64,000 nucleotides of DNA, from contig QVOM02000103.1 of the NCBI GenBank assembly GCA_003586115.2, positions 3,867,996-3,931,995 of the forward strand, given 5' to 3'. The notes beneath the pieces were generated by a model that did not search any database, was not told the DNA's origin, and saw only the letters and a program-made list of their open reading frames with translations. Each line of letters begins with the position of its first letter. Position 1 is the first letter of the stretch. The DNA is from Salvator merianae. Taxonomy: Eukaryota > Chordata > Lepidosauria > Squamata > Teiidae. The position numbers and the translations under genes are program-made. This document shows, piece by piece, positions 12,651 to 25,100 of the stretch.

Positions 12651-15600
12651 CACCTGCCTAATGCATTTGCTCTTTTCATGTGGAAAGTAATGTTGTAGGT
12701 CATATTCTTTTGTCAAGGGAGAAAAGCAATCCGCACTTCACTTGTTATCCTGAGACAGCATGAAATTAGTTGGAAAGTGGACTGCGAAAGCCAGCTGAGG
12801 AGATCATCTCTGGCTTCTAATCGACTTTATATCCCTTATCACCCATGAAATGGATAATAAAATAACAGTTTTGAAAAGCTTAGGCTGTGGGAAAAGTACT
12901 ATCAACACTCTCCTTGGTGCAGAATACAAACTTTGCTTCTTCACTGAAGTTTTTAGTTGAGGAGATTCCAGAGTCTCAAATGAAGCAGCTAGAAGATTAG
13001 GAAGAAAGCACGCAGCTCAAAATTTACTTTACCTATTGAATATTTACATGCATGATTAATCTACCACAGATCTATCATCATAAATGGAATTTTCATATGT
13101 TCTCTTATTTTCCTAAACAGAATACAATTTTAAAAATTATCAGATAGAAAGAGTAATAATGAATTTCACAAGTTGGTTCTTCTGTTTACACATTCCCCCA
13201 GTTATGTGGAAGAATTTTATGAGATGCTTTTATTAGGTGTTGAGCAGTACCTAGATTCAGTAGCACCGCAGTCAAAGATTATACAGTGATACATGCAGAA
13301 AATCTGTTTTGTTTTATTCTGAGAATAAGTGCAGTCCACACCTTTCTTTCACAATCCTCCACATCAAGAAGTCTATAAATGCATTTGCATACAATTGATG
13401 CATGTGCTTATGGAGATATTCCAGATACATCTGCTATCACCACTGTACACCACTGGGCAACACCTTTCTCCTCATCGATAAGACACTTTTTAAACTCTTA
13501 GCAATGGGGAATCTGTAGCCTTCTGAATGTTGCTATCCTACATATTCCATTATTCCTTCACATTGGCCATAGTGGCTCAAAATTATGGATACTTTAGTTT
13601 AGCAACATCCAGGTGATCAAAACTTTCCCTCTTCTGCTTTATGGTATAAAAGCATTGGTATGTTGTATTCAAGAACAATACTATTAGCTGTCCAAGATAT
13701 TTCTGTGATTGCTGAAACAGTGGTAAATTATTTACCACTCCAGTAGGAGCAGATCTTCCATGCTTTTCTTGCTATCCATGATGATGATCCATGTGACATT
13801 AATGCCTTATGGATTGTTTTTATGAGTCAATTATTTTTAGGTTAATGTCTGTGCATACGTCTGTTGGTACTGATTATGGTTTTAAGACCTGTCACATTTT
13901 GTGGATAAGTTGTCATTTTAACTAGTGTCACAGCTGAATTTAAGGAGAAGAAAAAGAAGCAATCATGATTCAGAAGCTATTACTATTGTCATGTATATCC
14001 ATAACTTTGTAAGTCTAATTTTCTTAGTGAACTGTATTGTTTTAAAATGACCCTTTTAAATAATTTTGCTTGTGATTTTTCTCAATTTTTTCTTTTACAA
14101 AACTTTACCTTTAGCACTTCAGTTTGCAGCTATTCTTTCCAACTATTGACTTTTAACAATTATAATCCACAGAGAAAACAAGCGCACAGTCTGACTTTTG
14201 CATGCTTTCTCAGCAGCAAATCATCCTCAGTTCAGGGAGGCTTAAGTCTAGATAAATCACATAGATTGCAAGGTTAAATAGTTTTGTTAAATTAGCATGC
14301 AGCTTTAATTTTATTTAGTGACTTAAATTTATGACATGCGTTCAGTTCTAATTTTATGAGGTGGGTTACAGAAAAAAATGAATAAAAACAGATTAAGACT
14401 GATAAATATAAAGTTTGACTCAATGTAAAACAAATCAATTCCTTAAATTCGTTTAGAAAATCCTTTAGGGTCTTGCAAGTCATTGTGTAACCTTTGACTA
14501 GGCTCAGCAACCAATCAGCAACCAAGGAATAACTTTTAAGAATAGGATGATATGCATATAGCTAAAAACATCTATCAGCAGCTTTGCTGCTATGTTATGT
14601 TTTAATTCCAGTTCCTGGCATTAGCTGTTTCTAGAGCAGCCCCATACAGAGTGAATTACATAATTATTTAGGTATTACCAAAGCATGAAGCACTATGGCC
14701 AAGCTGTCCTTGTCTAAAATGAAGGGGTGTCCATGAACCACTTTTTGGCTTTAGTTAACATCCAATCCAGCAAGTACTCAGTTTTGTTTGGCTTGGCTTG
14801 GCAGACAGCAGAAATCAGAGGCACGATTAAAACTAAGTATTCAGTTTGGATGTGTTTGGTGAACTGTTCCCAAACTGGTTATGTTCCCAGCTTAACCTAA
14901 CTTGTCATTAATCAGTTTCTTGGCCCAGATGCAGACCTTACAATTCCTGGGCAATGATGAGGCACATGGATTGTTTCTCACGGTTTTGATGAAATAGCAC
15001 ATATTAGCTATAATTCTCTATCAGCACAGTGAGGCTACCTTTCTACATATCTCTTATAATAGCTCTTACTGGTTTCATGTAGACTATAAAGAGCCTGGAG
15101 ATAGTATCAATACTTGCAGAATTCATTATTGGTTGTGTCATAGCTATTTTGTACTTGTGGATCCAGGAAAACAGTATTCTTGAAATGCAAAAGACATTTC
15201 ACCTTCTTTCACCAGAAAGCTTTAATCACTCATTAGTCCCATTCAGCTGCACTCCTTCAGCTAGTTTTTATCAGACATAGTCCAAAGAGTTGAGAGCACA
15301 ATGGGTGGTTAAGGTTGGTGTCCACATCCTCAGAGGGAAACAAGTGAATCTATCCAAAATAACAGGAGCAGATGATGTTCTGGATGCTTCCACAGAATCA
15401 CTTTGTACAGTAGCATGGGATTTTGTGCAAACTGAGGGATGTTCTGAAAGTGTCAAGCTTCTGATAATCTCCAGGTTAATGTCATTAGACAATTTACACT
15501 TAGAAGGACTCTGATAGACAATTGTTTGAGGATGAAATTATCTGCTGGACAGTTGCTTGAGGATGGTGGAGAGGTATGATGACCACAACCATAAAAGATA

Positions 15601-17784
15601 ATCATTGTTCTTGCCCATGTTCTGTTGGTTTCACATTGAAATGTACACTGCTGTGATCTAGGCATCCTTTGACCTGCTTTATTGTGCAAAGTTCTCTGCT
15701 GTCTTAGGTTTCTCAAAATTGTCAAAGACAATTGTATATGTTCATATCAGTAGCTTTTTCTATCACACTAGTCCAGAGTGAAACTACAGCCTTAACAGAA
15801 ATGCCAGCCATGTCAGCTGGAAAATTCTCCCAAGTGTTCAGAATCCATCAAGCTTCAGGGTGGCACTAGGCAGTTGATATACTTGACACCAGATTTACTT
15901 CAGCTAGAAAGAAATTATCTTGTAGGTCTTCTTTCATGAGTTCATTTAAAAATGCTCATATTCAGTGTCAGCCATCTTGTGGGCTCCAGGGGAAGAACAA
16001 TATGATTTCCTATTAGCTTTTGATGTCTATAAGCCATAGAAAACTGTGCTTGCTTGTGCAACAAATCAAAGCATATTTACTGTAGATTGAAGGCTGGTTA
16101 GCCCATTCTCTATATTCTTTGCAGCCTGCTCTTGGTTGCACCTTTGCTGACCTGAAAACAAATACCTAGAATGCAACTAAAGTGTACTCAAATCACATCT
16201 GCCACATAATTTATTGGCATCCTTTTTAACTTAAATTACAGCTTACTAATAATGGCTATGTGAAGTAGATCTTTCGCAAGTACAATTAGCAGTGAAGGAA
16301 AGCCACTCCATATCTGTCCAGATTATTTATTTTTATATGTTTTCATTTTATTCCATAAATAAAAACATTTATCACTAATGTGCTTATTTTTATTCTGTAG
16401 ACATCCTAAAATTGCTATAGCATATCTCACAGTCTTATGAAATCTGCAGTATGTAAGTCCAATAAATAAACCATGGATGTGTGTGCATGTGGTTTAGACA
16501 TCTTGGCATACAACAAATGTTGCAATCCAATTTACACATCCTGGTATATATACTTTTTAACATTTGGGGTAAAAGTCTTTCTTTTTTTTTCTTTAAAGAT
16601 GTATCATAAAATTACTAGAGGGTTTCATATTGCATGCTTCTCTATGGTCAGATTGGAAGGGGAAATCACATGCTATTACATTTTTTCCCTTAGAAAGGTC
16701 ATAACTTGAAATGGTGGCAGACAAACATTGTAAATTGGCCATGCACTTAAATTCTGGCTGTATCTACTATAGCTTTTTGCTTGAGACATGTCATATCCAG
16801 GTCTAAGGTGCAACTGACCTTCTAACCGCAAGGAACACTTAAGTATTTCTTCAGATCCTGCCTTAGTTCCCAGGGTGCTGCATTGTGTTTCTGCTTAATG
16901 TGGTACTTGCTCTGGTTCCATGGATTTCTTGTAGCCTGATTTGGTCAGCCTGCATCCAAATAATGCTTAACAGTCAGAAAATCCAGAGTTTTGACAAAGA
17001 TGGTAACACTTCAGTATTGTGCAAGGGATTCTTGGCCTTGATTCTCTAGCTGTCCTGATTTCTGATTCTTTTCCTCTTCCCTTCCATCTTTGCCTGGCTG
17101 CTACTGTGATGCAACTCCTACCATTCTATGGATTTTCCTCCGGCATTCTACTGGATGTGTAGAGCTATCCTTACACGGATGTTTCCATGGTCCTGACTCT
17201 TGTTTGCTCACCCTGAGGTTCTTCACTTTCACTCTTGGGCAGCATAAGTACCTTGTTGTAGCAAGATCTCCAGGATATTGTACATTAACGAAAATGAGCA
17301 CTGACAAAAATGACACATTGCAGACCTTTTTGTGCCTAGAAGTGCTTTTTATCTAAATGTGTTATGTGCTGGTTTTGTACTGCAGAATGATGTAGCAAAG
17401 CAGACTGCAGTTGGTTTAATGTAATTTGCTTAACCATATTTGGGAATGTCCTTTAAAAAAAAGAAAAAGCAATAAATTCCCTTAAGAGTCATCTGGAGCC
17501 TGTCATTTCCCTTGCTGAGATACTAGCTGTCACTTATTACCTAATCCCTATTCTTCTAATTGTTTTTAGTCCTTGAAGACAAAATTAAATTGACAGGAAA
17601 ATATTTGCAAATTCTAGTCATATTACATATAATAAAATGAGGCATCTTTTAAAAAATATAATGCCATTTTGCATGTTACTATTCTACACTCCCTCTACTT
17701 AGTTTTCCATCACAGGTATATTACATCTATGAAACAAATACTCTGCACATACTTCATCCAGGTATTAATTGCCTGGCTCCAAGC
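12651..17784. other. Long unassigned stretch
   Basis: No recognised feature. Overlapping frames at 15271-15731 (both strands) have no known motif and may be remains of an old repeat or processed sequence. Nothing here reaches the standard of a gene call. Confidence 0.35.
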
Positions 17785-18175
17785 AACACACTTTGTAGGT
17801 TATTTTTTTATTTACATTTTTTTCCACCCTATACTCAGAAATCTGAAGGTGGGTTACAATAAAACCACTATCAAAAGAATTTGAAATGATCTGACCAAAA
17901 CAACATAAAACAGTACCTGAAAGGGGAGATCCTGTGGTCAAAGACTAGGGTAAAGAGCTGCATCTTTACTGTGCATCTAAATGTGTGCAGTGATGGACTA
18001 GATGTAGCTTAAAGAGGAAGTCATTCCACAGCCTTGATGCTACGATGGAGAAAGCCCTTTCATGTGCCCTTGGACTTTAACTATTGATAGAGTGGGCCTC
18101 TCCCACTGTCTTAATTGATGGACAGGTCTATATGGGGGGAGGTGTTCCCTTAACTATTTGTTACTTTATGTCAGT

Positions 18176-18229
18176 GTTAGCACTTTGAATTGGGCTTGTA
18201 GTAAATTGAGCCCAATTCAAGGTGTTAAC
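18176..18229. repeat. Inverted repeat at the L2-in-L2 5' junction
   Basis: Arms 18176-18196 and 18209-18229 pair at 19 of 21 positions around a 12-nt spacer. Both arms are the same stretch of L2 ORF2 ('QFKVL') in opposite orientation, from the host and the inserted copy. Confidence 0.85.
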
Positions 18230-18662
18230 CTTAACCTATAAGACCCTAAATGGCTTGGGCCCCAAATACCTAAAGGAGCGTCTTCTCCCATACCAGCCTT
18301 CCCGTGCCTTAAGATCTGCAGATGAGGCCCGCCTGGTTGTACCACCACCTTCAACAGCTAAAGGGGTGGGCACCCGGGACAGGGCCTTTTCAGTGGTGGC
18401 CCCCAGATTGTGGAACACTCTTCCCCCTGAGGTGCGTGAAGCTTCCTCACTTTACATCTTTAGGAGAGCAATAAAGACGCACCTATTTACCCTTGCCTTT
18501 GGCTAAAGGTACAGCTGTCCCTCCCTACTTTAAGGCTACTATTTTATTGCATGCCTTTTATGAGTTTTTGTGTTGTTTTGTTTTAATTGTTGTAACCCGT
18601 CCTGAGACCTTCGGGTATAGGATGGGATAAAAATGCAAATAAATAAATAAATAAATAAATTG
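18202..18662 (+). mobile_element. Younger L2-clade LINE 3' end nested in the old copy, with 7-bp target duplication
   Basis: A 5'-truncated copy starts at 18209 (agcccaattcaagg) and ends in (AAAT)n at about 18636-18660. It is flanked by 'taaattg' at 18202-18208 and 18656-18662. An uninterrupted frame (18222-18506) gives the ORF2 C-terminus, with LNGLGPKYLKERLLPYQPSR, AFSVVAPRLWNTLPPEV and KTHLF. The terminal stem is 'cgtcctgagac ... ggatggg'. The intact frame implies a recent insertion compared with the host copy. Only the last 90 or so residues are present, with no RT core. Confidence 0.8.
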
Positions 18663-19260
18663 GCAGCTTATGCAGTTGCTTCAGGATCAGCTTGATGTCC
18701 ATCCAGCCCAAAGTACCTGTCAGCAGAATTCTGCACTAATTGCAGCTTCCAGAAAGCTTCGAGAAGGCAGCTTCCAGAACCTTCAAGAAAGCTCAACATG
18801 GACCACATTGCAATAATCCAGGCAGAGCATGGGTTATTGTGGCCAAGCTATCACTGTCCAGAAAGGCCCGTGGCTGGCAATAAGACTAAGTTGGAGGTAT
18901 AGACTCCTGCTACCACTGCCACCTGGGCCTCTCTTGCCAGGTGGAATATCTCCAAATTATGCACTTGATCCTTCCAGGACAGAATGGCCTCATCAAGAAC
19001 AGGATATCACTTGATGGGCTACTGCAGGGTGCTGCAGAGTGGTCATGCAGCAAACTTTAAGAAATGATATTTAAAACTGTACATCAGAATAAAGATGAAC
19101 ATGGAAGGAAGTATTAACACAACATGAAGAAATAAGGTATCTTTATATACATATTGAAGTAAAAGTGGAGAAATTAGCAATATGGTCCATACCGTAATAA
19201 GCCAATCAATACCAAACCACATAGATGGAAAAGTTACAAATAGTGTAATAAAAGCATATT

Positions 19261-19331
19261 GGAAGGAAGGAAGGAAGGAAGGAAGGAAGGAAGGAAGGAA
19301 GGAAGGAAGGAAGGAAGGAAGGAAGGAAGGG
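19261..19331 (+). repeat. (GGAA)n microsatellite
   Basis: 71 bp of pure GGAA/AAGG tetranucleotides. The frames through it (EGRK on +, FLPS on -) are artefacts. Confidence 0.98.
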
Positions 19332-20254
19332 CTGGCTATATGCAAATTGAAGTCTCCTTGGAAATATAGACACAAAAGTTCACAGTATGTTCTGTGTGAT
19401 TCTGGATTTTGGGGATATGATCCAGTCCTGGAAATTTAAGAATTTAATCAGTTGATTTAATTATGCTTTGTGACATGCAGAGTTCTCTGGAAGGTAAATG
19501 GAGATTTAGCAGACTGTACTTGCTTAAGTAGAAGCCCACCATTTAGACAGAGAAGTATTTTTGGGTTTTTTTGGTTTTTTTTAAATGAGTGATTTATCTA
19601 AAAAGATGGAGAAAGGGGTAAGATTTCTATATAAAAATAGGAGTTAACAAATCCTAGATCTGGCTGAATTGGTCACTGAGGTCTCAGGCTGGAGTGACCT
19701 TTAAACTGCAGCTATGAATATTTCAGTTCACCTGCCTGATTATTGTCTTTGGAAGTGGTATGCAGGTAGAATGAATCAGTTACTGTTATACATCAGTAAC
19801 ATCAGAAAATGTGGTGGTGACAAACCATAACTATTGGTTGTGAAGTCTGTCTTTTGTGCACATGATGTGAAGTGCCATGTCAGTTCTCTCTGTGACATTT
19901 TAGGTGTGCAAAACAGCCTGTCTTTACAGGCTTGTACACAGTAGGGACTACAGGGGAAAAGGGAGCAGATCTGGTTAGAAGTTTTTCTTTGCTCTCTCCA
20001 AACAATATTTTGATCCATTGAGGACTAAAAGCTAATTCTGAAAAATTGAAGGGAGGCTTCCATTTGGAGCTTTGTCTTCTCTTACCATCCTCTGCATACC
20101 ACTGTTACTTGTATGTGTGAGTCAAATTTGCTCCAGTGATGTCTGGAAAAGCAACTGCTGGGGTTTGTTTACAAAAACGTGCTTCCATTTATCTGTCATT
20201 TATGTGTATTTATTCCCCAGTCATCAAAAGGATAGTGAAAATGCACGTGCAATT
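19332..20254. other. Unassigned sequence
   Basis: Nothing recognised. Confidence 0.4.
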
Positions 20255-20424
20255 CTAGGGCAATTCTGCACTGGCCAGTATACCAGACCAGCAAATGTAC
20301 TAAGAGCCTCTTCCACTTTCTGGTGTGATCTAAGGGCCTCCTTTAGACTGCAGCAATGTGTGGAATGGAGGTTATTAGTATGCTTGCTGGTCCAGTACCC
20401 TGACCAGTGCAGAAGTGTCCCTAG
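20255..20424. mobile_element. Family A foldback MITE, copy 1
   Basis: The ends read 'ctagggcaattctgcactgg' (left) and, on the opposite strand, 'ctagggacacttctgcactgg' (right). Similarity continues inward for about 50 bp ('agaccagcaa...tactaa.agcctc'). The family recurs at 46577-46756, 50003-50085 and 62124-62270. Non-coding. Confidence 0.65.
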
Positions 20425-21482
20425 TTATTTTTATACAGGTGTGAGGCATGACTGTAAGCCTCCCTCCGTAGATGCTTCTGATGATGATAACGGTAGTGAT
20501 ACAAGGTAACAGTGTGTCTGTCTTAACATTAAAAAGTCTGTTTTATTGTATTATGAAAAAAAAAAAAAACTAGAAGGAAAGAGAGAAATGGTGTGAGAAA
20601 AAATGTGCTCTGCTTTGCTCTGATCTACCTAAAATGAAATATCAATGATAGAGCAGGAAAAACAAAATATGTTTTTTAAATCTTCTTTAAGCCTTGACCC
20701 CAGATTTTTACACTCCATTAGGATTTAGTAAGCAAATGCATTGCGTAATTACTAAAAGATCACATGATAAGTTACTAAAAAGAGTAGCTTCCTAACCATT
20801 TCTATCAAAATGACTCTCTTCTCTGACCGCTAAACTGTGGTTGGTTTTGCCCCAAAACAAATAGACATGGTATTACAGTATGGTCTAGGAAAGGGAAATG
20901 AGCAAGGGCTACAGCCAATCATTAAAAATAAAATAGTCTAATTATTTCAAGTTATTTTAATTAATATGCAGCACAGCCTATTTTTGAATATTTTTGAGAC
21001 AGATATCAAAAATCTTATTATACTTGCAAATAAATCAGCACATTTCTTTATTGCAATCAGCAATAATTGTACAAGAGTGGAATAAATCAAAATCTCCTCA
21101 ATTCATGACATGAAACTTTATTCCACTGGAGTTCAGAAAGACTCAATAAAAGGGGGGTGGATGAGCCTATTTTAACAACCTGCTCCAGAATAGAAGCCTT
21201 CAGACTGCCTACCAGTCAGGAGTGAGGAGGTTAGCTGCCACCTTGGAGAAAAACACAGGGGAAGTCAATTCAGCTGTAGGGTTTCAGTTGTCCCATGCCT
21301 GGAAGAAACTAGGGGATGCAGGTATTATGAACGGGAAGCAGTGTAAGAGGGGGTGGCATGTATGGGAGCATGAGGCATGGTGGGACATCTGCAGGAAAGT
21401 GTATAGCCAGAATCTTCTAGCTTGAACGGAAAGTGCCAACCAAGGCAGGGCTCTGCCAAGGTACACACCTCTGGACATTATA
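20425..21482. other. Unassigned AT-rich sequence
   Basis: No feature recognised apart from an A-run near 20556. Confidence 0.4.
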
Positions 21483-22948
21483 CACTAGTGGCCAAAATTG
21501 TGGAAACCTTTTGGAAAAAGTGTATTTTTGAGGTTTGATGGCTCATAAAACTACTTTTTTAAAATGATATATCAATGGAAAGATAATTTAATCAAGAATG
21601 TAATGCAATAACTTTTATGAAGGATTTTTTAATAGAACAGCAGTTATAAAGAAGAAAAGTGAAACACACAGAAAAAATGAGATTTACAAAAATTCTCACT
21701 ATGGCAGTTAATAGTTGGGTAACCTTTAGCCTTACAATGTCTTTGCATGGGGTGAACCAGGTTTTTTAGTTCTGCAGCTGTTATAATGTGAAACCACAAT
21801 TGAATTATTGTTTTTATTAATTTGGTTTTATTGTTGGGTTTCTTCTGACTAACAAGTTTCTTTAGTTAGCTCCATAGATTTTCTATTGGGTTAAGGTCTG
21901 GGCTATTCCCAGGCCATTCCAGCAGTGGAATATAGTTATCTTGAAACCACTTTTTGCACACAGCAGCAACATGACACAGAGCTTAATCCTGTTGAAATAT
22001 AAATGCTTCATGATCTGAGAAAAGATCACATGTGGAAGGCTTAATTTTGGGCTCAAGTATTTCATTTATATATTTTTGGGCATTTATATTCCCATTAATC
22101 AGGCTAATTCTGCCCACAGCTTTTGATGTCATACAACTCCAGATCATAACACTCACTGGGTGTTTCATGGTAGGTGTAATGCAATCAGGATACAAATCTT
22201 CTCTGATTCTTCTCCTTACGTATTTTATGCCATCACTACCAAACAGGGAGATTCTGGTCCCTTCAGACCAAATAACACTGTCCCATTGTTTCGCTGTCCA
22301 GTAAACATGGGTTTTAGCCCAGTTTAATCTCTTCAACCTTTGTTTGTGAGATAAAAATTGCTTTTGTCATGGAATTCTAACATTTAAACCAAATTCCTGC
22401 AATCTGCACTGAACAGTCCTTGCACTCAACTTCGTATTGCATTGCGCCATTTCATCTTGTATACAGCCAGTTGATTTTCTTCTGTCAACTAGACACTGTC
22501 TCTTCATTTTTCTATCATCACTTGCTGTTGTGCACCTTTTCCTGGCTTTACCAGTCTGGTTTTGTAGTGACTGAGTCTCCTTTTACCTCTTCAAAAATTT
22601 AGAAATGCCACCTTTGGTTAAGTTTCCACCAATTTTTCTTCTAATTTCTTTATAACTGTTGCCTTGTTCACTCAACAGTACTATTTTACATTGATTTCTG
22701 GGTGACCAGTCAACTCTTTGCACCATTTCTTTAATTATATTACGTTTTATTACAAGATGATGCCTGATTAGCTCTCTAAACACTCATGCTCATTGGCTAC
22801 GTTGAAATGAAGGAAAGCTACAAGCAAGTTGTGCTTCTTTTTCTGGTTATTTGGCTATAACTTTTGATAGGATACAGATAATTGAACAAAGTTTGTTGCA
22901 TTACATTTTTGATTAAATTAGTGTACTAGTGTACTATGGACACTAGTG
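21483..22948 (-). mobile_element. Tc1/mariner DNA transposon, near full length, inactive
   Basis: TA dinucleotides flank the element (21481-21482 and 22949-22950). Both ends begin 'cactagtg'. An inner terminal-repeat segment, 'ttaatcaagaatgtaatgcaa' at the left and its diverged complement around 22898-22920, lies about 100 bp in on the left but only about 30 bp in on the right. The right repeat has therefore lost roughly 75 bp and gained a short 'actagtgtactatgg' duplication. The transposase reading frame lies on the minus strand between them. Confidence 0.88.
21644..22726 (-). pseudogene. Tc1-type transposase pseudogene (DD34E), one frame with four stops
   Basis: Tc1 transposases excise and integrate DNA at TA sites using a DDE catalytic triad. 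One minus-strand frame runs from MVQRVDWSP (22726) to the terminal stop at 21644-21646, about 360 codons, a normal Tc1 length. A helix-turn-helix region comes first (NSYKEIRRKIGGN). The catalytic domain follows: VIWSEGT (the family's SDE, first Asp now Glu, codon 22262-22264), HPVSVMIWSCM, FIFQQD (second Asp, 21986-21988) and SPDLNPIENLW (Glu codon 21881-21883, exactly 34 residues after the Asp). Four in-frame stops interrupt it at 22583-22585, 22367-22369, 21983-21985 and 21866-21868. No frameshift is needed. An upstream in-frame ATG at 22783 is an alternative start. Confidence 0.88.
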
Positions 22949-23399
22949 TACTATGAATACTGTACAATTGTCATGTTGTTGGCATTCAGGCTGGAAATAC
23001 AGAATTATGATCAGATGTCTGTATCAGGCCGATCCAAAGATCCAAAAATATACTTTTAAAATACAAGCCTCAATTCTGACAAGGGAGGAAGGGATTGAAA
23101 AATAAGTTGTTTGCCTGCAGAGCATAAGCTGAGGAAATCTGCATTTGCAAATGATGGCCAGACAGGAAATAAGAGCTATTTGACTACCCAAACCAACCTT
23201 TATTTACAGTAATTATCCTAGACATCTTTATCTGGAATGTTAAATAGGGTTAATGCGTTCAGGTTGAGCCTATTGTTCCTAGTTCAATTGGATCATTGCC
23301 TGCAGTGGAGCCAAGTCATCAAAATCCTTTCTGTCCTGAAGCCAGAACATCCTGAGTCACATATCTCCTTTGTTCCTTTTTCCACTGTTCCTCTAGGCC
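22949..23399. other. Unassigned sequence
   Basis: Nothing recognised beyond the Tc1 flank. Confidence 0.4.
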
Positions 23400-24180
23400 C
23401 TCCTTCACCATTCAGCTGAATAGAACCTCCAGCCCCTGCCCCATGGGTTGTACCTTCTTCTTGTTTAATTTTCCCACCTCTCTTCCCACCTGGAGATTGT
23501 CATTTACCTGTATGGGATTCCTGAACTCCCCGCCCCCTGGGCTGGACTGTAGGGTCAGAGTCTCAGCCCCCAGATTTAGAGAATATAAAAATAAGATACC
23601 AGGAGCAGCTCTCTCTTTCTCTATGTCCTCCGCCAATCTTCTGTCCAGCAAAACAGTTCTCCTGGTTCACTTTCATCTCGTCTCCCTAAACATCGCTCCC
23701 AAGTCCATTTCATGTTGTGACGGTGAGAACCAACTGCTCCTGATTAGGTTAAATTCTTGGACAGTGTAGGATCAGATTCTTTCCTTCCTCTGTGCCTTTC
23801 AAACTATCAAGATCACCATGGATATTTTTCCTGTGTCGAGCTACCGCTCCTTATTTGCTTTGCTTCGTGCCTATGTCATTCATTGAAATTCCCTTTTGTT
23901 TGTATTTTTGACCTTTTTTGAAGTGCTTTGTGCAGCACCCACCGGAAATTGCAATTTTTCTTCTTTCTTGATGCTGCTCTTTTAATAAAATATCTTCCTT
24001 AATGGAGAAACTGCCCCTTTGGAGTCTATCTTGCCCACTGCTTATATTGTTTTAATGGAGTACTTGCCAATTTATTGTTATTAAAGCCATAAAACATTAA
24101 ATATCTTGTTGGGGTTTGTGGTTAGATTTGCTAATTTCCTCACATAATACACATGTCTCAACCATGACCGGTAACAATTG
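23400..24180 (+). mobile_element. Possible solo or 5' LTR with PBS-like sequence
   Basis: A less AT-rich block has LTR-like order: a GC-box-like segment 'ccccgccccctgggctgg' near 23529, a TATA-like 'gaatataaaaataag' at about 23580, and a polyadenylation signal 'aataaa' at about 23986. Near 24175 the sequence 'ggtaaca' is followed by 'attgggggcactctgcc', whose TGGGGGC resembles the start of a tRNA-Pro primer-binding site. No second LTR or gag/pol sequence was found, and the left end is not located. An unrelated GC-rich stretch is possible. Confidence 0.35.
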
Positions 24181-24275
24181 GGGGCACTCTGCCTCCCCTG
24201 GTGCCTCTAAAAGAGAAGCAATCTGGAGGTTGGATGCCCCATGCTGCTCAAGAGAAAAGTAATAGGGGAGGGGAG

Positions 24276-24342
24276 GTTATGCATACATAAGTTATGCATA
24301 CATACACTATATACATAAGTTATGCATACATACACTATATAC
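24276..24342 (+). repeat. 28-bp tandem repeat, about 2.4 copies
   Basis: The unit 'aagttatgcatacatacact' plus 'atatacat' starts at 24289 and 24317, with a partial copy before. Confidence 0.9.
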
Positions 24343-25020
24343 TTTGTTGTCCATCCAGATGAAAAATGAAAGGGTTCAAGGAGTGGACAAAAGAAGAAAA
24401 GAAACAAAGAGGCTCAGAAGCAGGTGTTGCACAGCTCTTGGTTACCTGCTTGACATACTCTGTCACAGCTCTGGCGCCAGGGCTTCCTGCCATTGTTTAA
24501 TTTTCTAGTACTCAACAGAGACTGCAAAGGGGATGGTCTTAAATTCGGTGGCATCAGACATAGTTATCCCTGGCTTGCTGATGTAACCAATCCTGGAAAA
24601 AGTATTTTTTAGAGCCTGAAACACACTTCCTCTTCCATTTAATGTAGTATGGGGTCTGGTGTTGGCAAATGCCATCTGGATGTCAATCCATCAAGCATGA
24701 TCCATGCCTATTTAGTATCCCATGTAGAAGAGTCTTCTGTCTTCCTTCTCACCCAGTGTATTGCTGGGCATGTGATAGATCACTATTTCCAAATCCACTA
24801 ATGGTTGTTTTAGGCTGTAAATTGCTAACTCCATCTTTATTTTAATCTCAGGTAATCCTTCTGGATCAGAGTCCTTCACTGCTCAGATTCATAAAAGGAC
24901 TCTGCTTATTCTGTCCAAAGGTCACCCTTGCCTACCCATTACACTGTCTAAACTAGATTGGAGCCATCCTTGACAATGTGTGGAAGCTGAAAGTGTCATA
25001 TAACTAATGTGTTTTAGGTA
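24343..25020. other. Unassigned sequence
   Basis: Nothing recognised. Confidence 0.4.
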
Positions 25021-25100
25021 GGCTTTTTTGGCATAGTCAGACATGACATTTAATCAGTTTATAGACCATCTTCATTTCTGATCAACCTGACAAAATACTG
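25021..25100 (+). repeat. Family E repeat, copy 1
   Basis: It shares 'ggctttttt/ggctgcgttccgacacg' type starts and then 'catttaatcagttta.ag.ccatcttca' with the sequence at the right window edge (63938-64000). It looks like the terminal part of an interspersed element. The other end was not located. Confidence 0.5.

Larger units (their letters stand above)
17785..19050 (-). mobile_element. Old L2-clade LINE 3' end, interrupted by a younger L2 copy
   Basis: On the minus strand, ORF2 remnants read LKQLHKLP (just right of 18660) and then LLQAQFKVL (about 18205-18178), corresponding to the family's 'LHWLPI.fraQFKvL'. RAFSIVASRLWNDF follows near 18055-18020, and a 3' tail with a GC stem and AAAT-like end lies at about 17860-17800. 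The reading is continuous if 18209-18660 is removed. Right-hand sequence (18663-19040) is more upstream ORF2. Many stops are present. Confidence 0.7.

Noticed and set aside
15271..15731. Antisense frames that might be a processed pseudogene
   Set aside because: No recognisable protein motif in any frame; left as unassigned.
19043..19439. Frames with repeated EGRK or FLPS
   Set aside because: They are translations of the (GGAA)n microsatellite.
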